DNA of 6,033 nt from an uncultured Prevotella sp. (lineage in GTDB: Bacteria; Bacteroidota; Bacteroidia; Bacteroidales; Bacteroidaceae): NCBI GenBank assembly GCA_900557255.1, contig USSA01000174.1, forward strand, positions 1 through 6,033, in the 5' to 3' direction. Under the pieces are notes generated by a model. That model worked only from the letters and a program-made list of their open reading frames with translations, was not told the origin of the DNA and did not search any database. Shown here in pieces: positions 1-5,342 of this stretch. Each line of letters opens with the position of its first letter. The first letter of the stretch is position 1. The position numbers and the translations under genes are program-made.

Positions 1-84
1 CAACAGACCGATTGGCAGGGTTAAGTATGCGCTAAATTAATTCCGCCAACGGGTTTTAAATAATTGTATAAGAGAGTATTAAAA

Positions 85-564
85 ATGGAACAAGATTCAA
101 AAGGAAAACAAGCCATATATGTAGAACTCAATTTGTTTCCTGAGGAGACAGAGGATCATCAGAAAGGCTCTGTCTTCTCAGACAGTAAAGAAAACCATAC
201 TTCTTCAGACAAAGAGTATGATTTGACAGATCTGTTTGAAAGACTTTCCGGGTCAGCTTTCCGCAGCCGTTTCCATCTCTCGAAGAAGGATAAGGAATAT
301 ATTGCAGAAAAGGGGTTGGCTACCATCCGTAAGCATGCGGAGGATTTCGTTGCCAAACGCCTTGCTCCAGCAGTGATTCCCAATGACGGCAAGCAGACAC
401 CGATGAGAGGTCATCCTGTATTCATTGCCCAGCATGCTACCGGCTGCTGCTGCCGTGGTTGTTTCTTCAAATGGCATCATATACCTGCCGGAAGACAGTT
501 GACAGAAGAAGAACAGCAATATGCAGTGGCGGTACTTATGACTTGGATAGAAAAACAAGTTTGA
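85..564 (+). CDS. DUF4186 domain protein with acidic N-terminal extension
   Basis: This 159-residue protein has two parts. Residues 1-50 are polar, acidic and probably flexible. Residues 51-158 resemble the DUF4186 family as I remember it: an FRSRFHLS start, the stretch KRLAPAVIPNDGKQTPMRGHP, then IAQHATGCCCRGC and a KWHHIP segment. C121, C122, C123 and C126 with H110, H117, H131 and H132 could form a metal site; that is inference. The family has no established biochemical role that I know of. I chose the ATG at 85, preceded by AAGAGAG about 8 nt upstream, over an in-frame TTG at 64 because the extra seven residues match nothing I recognise. No signal peptide or membrane segment is visible, so it is probably cytosolic. 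No clear TAnnTTTG promoter lies in the 84 bases upstream, so it may be read from a gene left of the window. It converges with the zinc-ribbon gene, 35 nt apart. Confidence 0.85.
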   Translation: MEQDSKGKQAIYVELNLFPEETEDHQKGSVFSDSKENHTSSDKEYDLTDLFERLSGSAFRSRFHLSKKDKEYIAEKGLATIRKHAEDFVAKRLAPAVIPNDGKQTPMRGHPVFIAQHATGCCCRGCFFKWHHIPAGRQLTEEEQQYAVAVLMTWIEKQV

Positions 565-566
565 AA

Positions 567-583
567 AGGAATTTCTTTTTCCT
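567..583. terminator. Weak bidirectional hairpin between convergent genes
   Basis: AGGAA (567-571) and TTCCT (579-583) form a 5-bp stem with a 7-nt loop in the 35-nt gap between two convergent stop codons. On the minus strand the stem is followed by TTTTC. Position favours a shared terminator, but the stem is short and AT-rich, so the call is tentative. Confidence 0.3.
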
Positions 584-599
584 ATAAAGGCTAGAATTT

Positions 600-893
600 T
601 CATGTCCAAAACTCTTCTTCGCCAGTGGGTTGCATCTTGCCCCCGCACTTTGGGCAAGTATGCATATCCCAACTGTGAATCCTGTCAGAACCACATCTTA
701 GACATAGCCTTCCTACAAGAGAATTAAAACTAGGTGCAGCATCACCAATTACTCCACCCACCACAAGAGGTACTATGTTTCTGCAGCCAGGACAAGACAT
801 GGCTTCGATATGCTGTCCCATGAAGCCACGTCCCTCATATACTTCGGTCTCGTACCCACAATCCTGGCATCTGAATATCTTCTTTTGTGACAT
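600..893 (-). CDS. Small zinc-ribbon protein with four CxxC knuckles
   Basis: This 97-residue protein contains four CxxC pairs in order: CQDC (residues 10-13), CPGC (34-37), CLRC (66-69) and CPKC (81-84). The spacing suggests two zinc ribbons of the rubredoxin/zinc-finger type, each using two knuckles. Between them is a glycine- and valine-rich segment (VVGGVIGD). Such proteins bind Zn2+ and often act as nucleic-acid or protein adaptors; the specific role here is unknown. The ATG at 893 is well supported by the Shine-Dalgarno sequence AAAGGAG about 7 nt upstream, one of the best in this window. It lies 136 nt downstream of hipA on the same strand with no U-tract terminator between, so read-through from hipBA is possible. 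I see no convincing promoter of its own. No signal peptide; probably cytosolic. Confidence 0.8.
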   Translation of the reverse strand: MSQKKIFRCQDCGYETEVYEGRGFMGQHIEAMSCPGCRNIVPLVVGGVIGDAAPSFNSLVGRLCLRCGSDRIHSWDMHTCPKCGGKMQPTGEEEFWT

Positions 894-921
894 AAATAAT
901 CTCCTTTCTTACCATTTTAAC

Positions 922-939
922 ATCCAACTTGCATTGGAT
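922..939. repeat. Short inverted repeat upstream of zinc-ribbon gene
   Basis: ATCCAA (922-927) and TTGGAT (934-939) form a perfect 6-bp dyad with a 6-nt spacer, about 30 nt upstream of the zinc-ribbon start codon. It could be an operator or a leader hairpin. A dyad this short may also be chance. Confidence 0.35.
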
Positions 940-982
940 ATCTTGCCAATCTATACCATCATCGACATGATAGAGACTGCAG

Positions 983-1041
983 GATAACCCATAATATAAT
1001 GAAGCAAATAAGTTTGATACTTCATTATATTATAGGTTAAG
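983..1041. repeat. 20-bp inverted repeat (motif copies A and B) at the hipA 3' end
   Basis: Positions 985-1004 and 1020-1039 are inverted copies with 19 of 20 bases complementary, including an uninterrupted 14-bp arm (991-1004 with 1020-1033) and a 15-nt loop. In the minus-strand RNA the one mismatch (990/1034) becomes a G-U pair, so the hipA transcript can form a fully paired 20-bp stem that includes the hipA stop codon. No U-tract follows, so it is not a textbook intrinsic terminator; it may protect the 3' end of the mRNA or bind a protein as DNA. The same motif recurs near the hipB promoter at 2648-2669. Confidence 0.8.
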
Positions 1042-2283
1042 CTTAAACCTTTCTTTAAACATAGCCATCTCTCTAGCTGGGATTTGAAGCAGAGTAGCTA
1101 AACTTTCCCATTGACTAACTGCTGCTTGAACCTCTTGGATGATGATTTTAGCTTCCTCCCTCTTAATCATGTAGCTTTCAGATGAATCAAGCAGAATATT
1201 GATGTCTGCCTTGTTTGAAGATTCATTGATCAGAAGACTCTGATATTCATTGAGGGTAGGATTCATATCATAGGCTGGTGATAGAGTCCAGCCCTTTGGT
1301 GTGAGTAGAAAGCCATGGTTTCTGAAGTGGTCATCAGAATTTCCAATGCAGATGTTGAAAACAACCCTTCGGTAGAGTTCCAGAAGATTTTTCTCTACGT
1401 CGCAGCAACCTTGGAGTATGAAATCAACAATATCGAGATAACCATAACCACCTTGTGCATTATCTCCATCCTTCAATCCTAGCAGAGACATGGATGACGC
1501 AAAATGGATTCTCTTAGCTTCTGCAGTTCGGTCAAAGCGTTTAGACAGGAGTGTGTGATATTTACCCAATCCTCCCAACACCCTGGTTTGAGCTACCAGG
1601 ATACCAGCCTTTTGAGCTAGCAGGTGAGAAAAGTGCTCCCAAAGTCCTGCGTCATAGTCATCTTTTCGAGAAGGAAACTTTGCGATGCATAGATTACCTT
1701 TTTCATCTAATACGCCTGCTTTAGGTCTTGCGCCACCCAATGAAGTACCAGGTTGGATGAGCTGCGCTATCCATTTTTTTTCAGGCAAAACATCATTCTC
1801 TTCAGATCTTTCTACTTCTTGACTGGCATGAACCAATTCTCTAATCTCTGTTAATGGGGGTATCTTGAGAGATGGAGACACATTGATATAATCACCTTCC
1901 ATTTCCTTCTTAAACCTAAATCCACCCATTCTGGAGAAGTCATCGATACCGATGAGGTAATCGAACGAAGAAAGTGTTCTGACGGCTCTTTTTTCTTCAG
2001 CGGCCTGTATCTGTTCTCTTCTTTTGAGCAAGGTACGTCCCCACCTATCTGGCAAAGCATCAGAAAAACATCCGAAAATATCACTTCCTGGCTGGGTATA
2101 TTGCATGCCTGGGTAATTGTTGATGTCCTCTGAAAGCTTGATTTCTGCATGAACCTTAAGCCAATTCTCATCAAACTTAAATGCATAACTGTCAGAGCCG
2201 CGCAATTTTTCATAGCACAACTCCCCTACCAGCTCCGCTTTGCCGAGCCAGTTAAAATCAGCGAAAACAAACAGTCGTTCCAT
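1030..2283 (-). CDS. hipA: HipA-family serine/threonine kinase toxin
   Basis: This 417-residue protein is a full-length HipA-type kinase (E. coli HipA has 440). Family members arrest growth by phosphorylating a translation target, GltX in E. coli; the target here is unknown. The N-terminal subdomain spans about residues 1-110. GTSLGGARPKAG (179-190) aligns with the E. coli loop carrying autophosphorylated Ser150, making S181 the likely equivalent. K202 in CIAKFPS fits the ATP-binding lysine, and RFDR is at 249-252. NSDDHFRN (315-322) gives the D-x-H-x-x-N catalytic loop with D317 and N322, and D339 in AYDMNP fits the metal-binding aspartate. All key residues are present, so it looks active. 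It starts 2 nt after the hipB stop, and its Shine-Dalgarno AAAAGGAG sits at the end of hipB, suggesting translational coupling. It is a single chain, not split into HipS/HipT-like parts. Confidence 0.93.
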   Translation of the reverse strand: MERLFVFADFNWLGKAELVGELCYEKLRGSDSYAFKFDENWLKVHAEIKLSEDINNYPGMQYTQPGSDIFGCFSDALPDRWGRTLLKRREQIQAAEEKRAVRTLSSFDYLIGIDDFSRMGGFRFKKEMEGDYINVSPSLKIPPLTEIRELVHASQEVERSEENDVLPEKKWIAQLIQPGTSLGGARPKAGVLDEKGNLCIAKFPSRKDDYDAGLWEHFSHLLAQKAGILVAQTRVLGGLGKYHTLLSKRFDRTAEAKRIHFASSMSLLGLKDGDNAQGGYGYLDIVDFILQGCCDVEKNLLELYRRVVFNICIGNSDDHFRNHGFLLTPKGWTLSPAYDMNPTLNEYQSLLINESSNKADINILLDSSESYMIKREEAKIIIQEVQAAVSQWESLATLLQIPAREMAMFKERFKLNL

Positions 2284-2285
2284 TC

Positions 2286-2606
2286 CTACTCCTTTTTAGA
2301 TGCTCGTTGACGATTCTTCAGTCCCATATCCTGCAATGCCCTTCCGAGTTTGTCATCCTTTGCCAGGAGCAAGATGTCATCATCCAGCTGAAGAGCATAG
2401 AGTACACGAAGGTAAATTCCGATGGAAACCGTTGGTAATCCCTTTTCTACCTTGCAAAGTGTAACTTCCGAGCATGTTGCCCTTTCTGCAACTTGCGCCA
2501 TGCTCAGGTTGCGCCGTAATCTGGCAAGCTTAATCTGCTCACCCACGATTTCCATCTTTTGAATCAACTTCCTTGGAAGTTTGTTTGCCATTGTATTCTT
2601 TGTCAT
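2286..2606 (-). CDS. hipB: HipB-like Xre-family antitoxin/repressor
   Basis: This 106-residue DNA-binding protein has an Xre/Cro-type helix-turn-helix at about residues 22-77 (GEQIKLARLRRNLSMAQVAE, then the recognition helix around SEVTLCKVEKG). In HipBA systems the antitoxin dimer binds operators in its own promoter and holds HipA inactive. Position immediately before hipA and the family match support that role here. The tail (GLKNRQRASKKE) is basic and probably disordered, as is common for antitoxin ends. I chose the ATG at 2606: a longer in-frame start at 2633 overlaps the -7 box at 2631-2638 and would lie at or before the transcription start. An internal ATG at 2591 is also possible. No strong Shine-Dalgarno is visible, which is usual in Bacteroidota. 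Confidence 0.88.
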   Translation of the reverse strand: MTKNTMANKLPRKLIQKMEIVGEQIKLARLRRNLSMAQVAERATCSEVTLCKVEKGLPTVSIGIYLRVLYALQLDDDILLLAKDDKLGRALQDMGLKNRQRASKKE

Positions 2607-2618
2607 AGCTTTAATCTT

Positions 2619-2645
2619 AATTATGATATGCAAAAATACATAATT
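2619..2645. promoter_or_regulatory. Candidate HipB operator dyad around the hipB -7 box
   Basis: AATTATG (2619-2625) and CATAATT (2639-2645) form a perfect 7-bp inverted repeat with 13 nt between, centred on the hipB -7 box. A second, overlapping dyad, TATG-N8-CATA (2627-2642), has the half-site spacing of the E. coli HipB operator (TATCC-N8-GGATA). Autorepression by HipB at this site is inference; AT-rich DNA makes short dyads common. Confidence 0.45.
2631..2638 (-). promoter_or_regulatory. hipBA promoter -7 box (TATTTTTG)
   Basis: TATTTTTG on the minus strand matches the Bacteroidota TAnnTTTG -7 element exactly. It would start transcription about 15-20 nt before the hipB ATG at 2606. No TTTG -33 box is found at 19-21 nt spacing; that region is instead occupied by motif copy C (2648-2669). 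Confidence 0.6.
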
Positions 2646-2647
2646 TA

Positions 2648-2669
2648 CTTTATTATAAGATGGGTTATC
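2648..2669 (-). repeat. Motif copy C in the hipB promoter region
   Basis: Read on the minus strand, this 22-mer begins GATAACCCAT and ends TATAATAAAG. It matches motif copy A (983-1004, plus strand) at 19 of 22 positions, including the first ten bases. Copies A and C are therefore inverted repeats bracketing hipBA. Copy C covers the place where a -33 element would lie, so a protein bound here could block or assist RNA polymerase. Confidence 0.65.
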
Positions 2670-2700
2670 AAGTTTTTTTAAGAATAATTAGATGTATTAA

Positions 2701-2753
2701 ATTAAACGCAGAAATCTGCCGGCATTACTGCCAGCAGACCTCTGCGTTTTAAT
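2701..2753 (-). terminator. Long stem-loop terminator after the secreted-protein gene
   Basis: The outer arms AAACGCAGA (2704-2712) and TCTGCGTTT (2741-2749) are perfectly complementary. An inner hairpin, TCTGC-c-GGCA with TGCC-a-GCAGA (2715-2738), has one mismatch and a 4-nt loop. On the minus strand the stem is followed by a T-rich tail. It lies about 25 nt past the stop of the secreted-protein gene and separates that gene from hipBA. The symmetric flanks also allow plus-strand function, but no plus-strand gene precedes it. Confidence 0.85.
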
Positions 2754-2775
2754 TATATTGAAAATCAGATATTTG

Positions 2776-3108
2776 TTACTCTGAAACAGCAGCCTGTTCT
2801 ATCTCTGTTGACTCCTGCTGGGCGTTCTTCTGTGGAGTCTCCTGAACCTCAGCTGGCTGCTTAGATTGGGTTGTTTCTACAGCCTCTGCTGTTGTCTCTG
2901 CAGGAGTCGCCTGCTCTGTTGAATCCTCTGCACCCGCCTGAGGCAAAACAGGTGTGCTGATCTCTGCTGAATCCTTTGGAGTTTCAGGTGCTACTGTATC
3001 AACTGGAACTACTTCAGAATTATCTATCATCATTTTGCTTGATGCAAATACGTTGCTTACTGAAACCATTACCATAGCTGCGATAGCTGCAAAAACGAAC
3101 TTCTTCAT
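2776..3108 (-). CDS. Small secreted acidic Pro/Glu/Thr/Ser-rich protein
   Basis: I do not recognise a family for this 110-residue protein. Residues 1-22 form a classical Sec signal peptide: MKK, a hydrophobic core (FVFAAIAAMVMVSVS), and a likely cut after VFA at A22. There is no lipobox cysteine, so the mature form is probably periplasmic or secreted, not a lipoprotein. The mature 88 residues are low complexity, rich in E, T, A, P, Q and S, with no aromatic residues or cysteines, and so likely disordered and acidic. The ATG at 3108 is set by the signal peptide; no good Shine-Dalgarno is seen. A weak promoter candidate is CAACTTTG on the minus strand at 3185-3192, one base off consensus and without a clear -33 box. 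It is a single-gene unit ended by the stem-loop at 2701-2753. Coding is supported by the signal peptide and terminator, not by a known domain. Confidence 0.75.
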   Translation of the reverse strand: MKKFVFAAIAAMVMVSVSNVFASSKMMIDNSEVVPVDTVAPETPKDSAEISTPVLPQAGAEDSTEQATPAETTAEAVETTQSKQPAEVQETPQKNAQQESTEIEQAAVSE

Positions 3109-3282
3109 AATCTTATCTGTTTTAAATTGTTACTATTTATTGTTATTTACTCTGTTTTGTGGATTCATTATCGAACCCGCTATTCAAAGTTGCAACCTGT
3201 ATGCCAAAAAATAACAGAAAATATGATAAGCTTGATATACAGAGACTTATAACTTGTATACCATAAATTACCTCTGTGGAAT

Positions 3283-3322
3283 CTGGGGAACAGGTGTAGA
3301 ACTATTCCCCAAAAAACTGAGG
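3283..3322. other. Stem-loop downstream of the HExxH gene
   Basis: GGGGAA (3285-3290) and TTCCCC (3305-3310) form a perfect 6-bp, GC-rich stem, extended by one T-A pair, with a 14-nt loop. CCTC at 3271-3274 could pair with GAGG at 3319-3322 as an outer closing stem. It lies about 40 nt past the stop at 3351. No U-tract follows on the minus strand, so it may be a transcript-end structure or a degenerate terminator. Confidence 0.4.
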
Positions 3323-3350
3323 AATAACAAGATTATGGCACCACGTAACA

Positions 3351-3629
3351 TCATCTATAGCAATAATGCTTCCTTCGATTTAAATATTCCAGGTCTTCTT
3401 GGTGAGCATATGCTTCCTTTTCAAACCTGATGTTGTAATATGCCCGCATCCAATCCCGATATCTGAGATATAAGAAAAACCATTCAATGACATACCAGAG
3501 GTAGAATGGGATATACAACAACTCTTTTGCTTGGGCCGTATGTATGAGCTCATGGTTGAGTTCCTCTTTAGAATGTTCTTCGCAAGTAACAATCATGCCA
3601 AAGAGATTGATAGCAATGAAGCTTTTCAT
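3351..3629 (-). CDS. Short membrane-anchored HExxH putative metallopeptidase
   Basis: This 92-residue protein carries HELIH (residues 26-30), a zinc-metallopeptidase HExxH motif. A hydrophobic stretch rich in aromatic residues follows (about 37-55, LLYIPFYLWYVIEWFFLYL), probably one membrane segment. FEKEAYAHQ (69-77) offers E70 or E72 as a third zinc ligand. The pattern AINLFG, NHExIHT, PFYLWYVIE, RAYxNIxFExEAY is one I recall from uncharacterised Bacteroidota proteins of similar size; no reaction is proven. I prefer the ATG at 3629 because the family-like sequence begins MKSFIAINLFG there. An in-frame ATG at 3665 would overlap the end of thiM and add twelve basic residues, and one at 3689 would add twenty. 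It is the last gene of a likely unit with the Sel1 gene and the thiM remnant, so decay of thiM may affect its translation. Confidence 0.72.
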   Translation of the reverse strand: MKSFIAINLFGMIVTCEEHSKEELNHELIHTAQAKELLYIPFYLWYVIEWFFLYLRYRDWMRAYYNIRFEKEAYAHQEDLEYLNRRKHYCYR

Positions 3630-3657
3630 GAAGGAACGTCTCTTAATTCTGACAATC

Positions 3658-4409
3658 CTAGACATCAGCCACAAGATTGCAGAGTTCATCGAGGAAGTTA
3701 ATCATCATGCTACCATTGCCTCTAAACTGGGAAGCTGCCCTTTCTCCGGCAATTCGGCTTTCATGGCATGAAAAGATGCTTCCAGAGGATCGGAGTTCAC
3801 AGCAAGGAATGCCCCAACGATACCAGTGGCAGTACATCCCATTGCAGTAACCTTGCTCATCATGGAATGCCCTTCATGGACATAAGCCATTCTTTAGCCA
3901 TCCGTGATGAAGTCTATGGCTCCAGTTACAACTATGATACAGGAAAGTTGCTGAGCCAGTTTCTTAGCCTGTTTCTCAACCTCATAGGTTTCCTGGTGAC
4001 TATCCACTCCCTGCATGCCTATCTGGTGAGAGTACAATGCCTGAATCTCACAGTCATTTCCCTTGATGACTGTAGGGTGACACCTGAGGATAATCTGTGA
4101 TGCTATATCCATACGAAAGCGGGTGGCTCCTACTCCAACCACATCAAATACGATAGGAATTCTTTTTTTCATGGCAGCTTCCCCTACCAGTATCATCGAG
4201 TGAGCAGTGGTGCTTTCCGGAACGCCCAGGTTGAGAGCCAAGGCATTGCTCTTGCTACTGATTTCCTCCACTTCTTCCTCGGCACGCGCCATGATTGGTG
4301 ATGCTCCAATAGCCAATAGGCTGTTGGCAACAAAGTTCATAGCCACATAATTGGTTATGTTGTGTACGAGAGGCTGCTGCTCTTGTATCAATCGTAAATC
4401 TGTCTTCAT
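3658..4409 (-). pseudogene. thiM: Hydroxyethylthiazole kinase, broken by a stop and a frameshift
   Basis: ThiM phosphorylates hydroxyethylthiazole for salvage into thiamine. The first 171 codons, from ATG 4409, read as normal ThiM: PLVHNITNYVAMNFVANSLLAIGASP near the start and VFDVVGVGATRFR, KGNDCEI and VVTGAIDFITDG further on. Codon 172 is then TAA (3896-3894), where relatives usually have Gln or a similar residue. The same frame continues as R-M-AYVHEGHSMMSKVTAMGCTATGIVGAF, and this part holds the catalytic cysteine in MGCTATG. At about 3750-3755 one base is missing: the correct C-terminus, AGERAASQFRGNGSMMINFLDELCNL, resumes in another frame and stops at 3658. Together the pieces give about 265 residues, the usual length. 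The 171-residue product lacks the active-site cysteine. ATG 3890, 3 nt after the stop, could restart translation but still meets the frameshift. It starts 16 nt after the Sel1 stop. No thiE or TPP riboswitch is visible nearby. Confidence 0.88.
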
Positions 4410-4425
4410 TTGTTTCACTACATTA

Positions 4426-5070
4426 TTAATATATACTGTACCCATTGTCCCTGCACCATTGTTTGGCATGCTCAAATCCTTGGGCAGTGGCTCTGTGAAT
4501 CCATTTGAGTCCCTTGCGCTTGTCCTGTTTAACGCCTGTACCGGTCATATAGAACCATCCGGTAGAGAACTGAGCCTGTGGATCACCTTGCTGACCTGCC
4601 ATTTCATACCAAAAGGCAGCCCAACTGTCATCCTTCTCTACTCCATCTCTATTCCAATAGTTGGCACCTACATTCTTTTGGCTCTGAAGATGTCCCCTTT
4701 GAGCAGCTTTCAGCCACCATTGGTGAGCCTTTACGTGGTCTTCTTTAGTTCCCTGACCCAGGTAAAATCCATTGGCAGCATTAACCTGTGATTGTACATC
4801 TCCTTTCTCTGCTGCAATCAGATACCAATGAATAGCTCTTTCGAAGTCCTGTTCCACTCCATCTCCCTGGTAGTAGCATTCTGCCACATTGTAGCATGCG
4901 TAAATATCACCCAGTTCAGCAGCCTTCATGTACCACTGAAATGCCATCACATGATCCTCCACAACACCGATGCCTTGCGCATAGCAGACACCCATGTTGT
5001 TCATCGCCATTAAATCTCCTTCAAGAGCTTGCTGACGATATTTGTTTGCCGTTTCACGTTCCTTTTTCAT
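4426..5070 (-). CDS. Sel1-repeat (TPR-like) protein
   Basis: This 214-residue protein has five tandem 36-residue Sel1-like repeats at about 18-53, 54-89, 90-125, 126-161 and 162-197, and a partial sixth to the end. Each follows the pattern GD-x-x-A-x-N-x-x-x-x-Y-x-x-G-x-GV-x-x-D-x-x-x-A-x-x-WY-x-x-AA-x-x. Repeats 4 and 5 are the most diverged. Sel1 repeats fold as paired helices that form a protein-binding solenoid; the partner here is unknown. There is no signal peptide, so it is probably cytosolic. I chose the ATG at 5070, not the longer start at 5157, because the -7 box at 5093-5100 lies between them and the added residues (LPFLFVSLGCRNS...) do not resemble the repeats. It is first in a likely unit with thiM (16-nt gap) and the HExxH gene. 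Confidence 0.9.
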   Translation of the reverse strand: MKKERETANKYRQQALEGDLMAMNNMGVCYAQGIGVVEDHVMAFQWYMKAAELGDIYACYNVAECYYQGDGVEQDFERAIHWYLIAAEKGDVQSQVNAANGFYLGQGTKEDHVKAHQWWLKAAQRGHLQSQKNVGANYWNRDGVEKDDSWAAFWYEMAGQQGDPQAQFSTGWFYMTGTGVKQDKRKGLKWIHRATAQGFEHAKQWCRDNGYSIY

Positions 5071-5092
5071 TTCTGTAATCTCAACTTGGGTG

Positions 5093-5100
5093 CAAAGGTA
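5093..5100 (-). promoter_or_regulatory. Sel1-gene promoter -7 box (TACCTTTG)
   Basis: TACCTTTGCA on the minus strand is a classic Bacteroidota -7 element, 22 nt before the Sel1-gene ATG at 5070. That implies a leader of roughly 15 nt. No good TTTG -33 box occurs at 19-21 nt spacing. Confidence 0.7.
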
Positions 5101-5135
5101 CAACTTTAATTTTGAATTTCGACACCCTAAAGATA

Positions 5136-5184
5136 CAAAAAGAAAAGGCAGCTGCAAGCATCTTCACAAACGCCTACAACTGCC
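5136..5184 (-). terminator. Minus-strand intrinsic terminator in a divergent gap
   Basis: On the minus strand, GGCAGTTGTAGGC (5184-5172) and GCTTGCAGCTGCC (5159-5147) pair along all 13 positions in RNA, using three G-U wobbles, with a 12-nt loop. TTTTCTTTTTG follows at once (5146-5136). On the plus strand those three positions become C-A mismatches, so the structure is strand-specific. It sits upstream of the Sel1-gene promoter, where no annotated minus-strand gene precedes it. Confidence 0.75.
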
Positions 5185-5305
5185 ATCTCTATAATATATA
5201 TGGAAACTTTTTTCTACAATTCTCTCAAATTTTCATGAAACCAAGCACATGATAGAAATTGCCAAGGAAAATGGCATACCAGTATGGATATATAAATATT
5301 AAAAA

Positions 5306-5337
5306 TTTGGATAATACATCTATAATTAGTAACTTTG
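5306..5337 (+). promoter_or_regulatory. Exonuclease promoter (TTTG-N20-TAACTTTG)
   Basis: TTTG (5306-5309) and TAACTTTG (5330-5337) are separated by exactly 20 nt, a full match to the Bacteroidota housekeeping consensus. The -7 box ends only 5 nt before the exonuclease ATG at 5343, so transcription would start at or next to the start codon. Confidence 0.85.
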
Positions 5338-5342
5338 CACTC

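Noticed and set aside
1..40. Possible tail of an upstream plus-strand gene
   Set aside because: All three plus frames close within the first 40 bases (stops at 22-24, 33-35 and 38-40), but none can be chosen or recognised from so few codons.
253..672. Minus-strand open frame of 139 codons
   Set aside because: It lies antisense to the DUF4186 gene and overlaps the zinc-ribbon gene; both of those have recognisable motifs and this does not.
1851..2213. Second minus-strand frame inside hipA
   Set aside because: It is an out-of-frame shadow of hipA, which has all its kinase motifs in the main frame.
983..2669. hipBA as a proven transposable element
   Set aside because: Inverted motif copies flank it, but there is no transposase, no target-site duplication, and a third internal copy is better explained by protein binding or RNA structure.
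4410..4475. Longer thiM start at 4475
   Set aside because: It would overlap the end of the Sel1 gene, and the added 22 residues do not resemble ThiM; ATG 4409 fits the family start.
4351..4791. Plus-strand open frame of 146 codons
   Set aside because: It is antisense to the Sel1 repeats and the start of thiM; the sequence shows no domain and has no promoter.
5231..5240. TTTCATGAAA palindrome
   Set aside because: A perfect 10-bp palindrome, but short and AT-rich, with no promoter element or partner site beside it.
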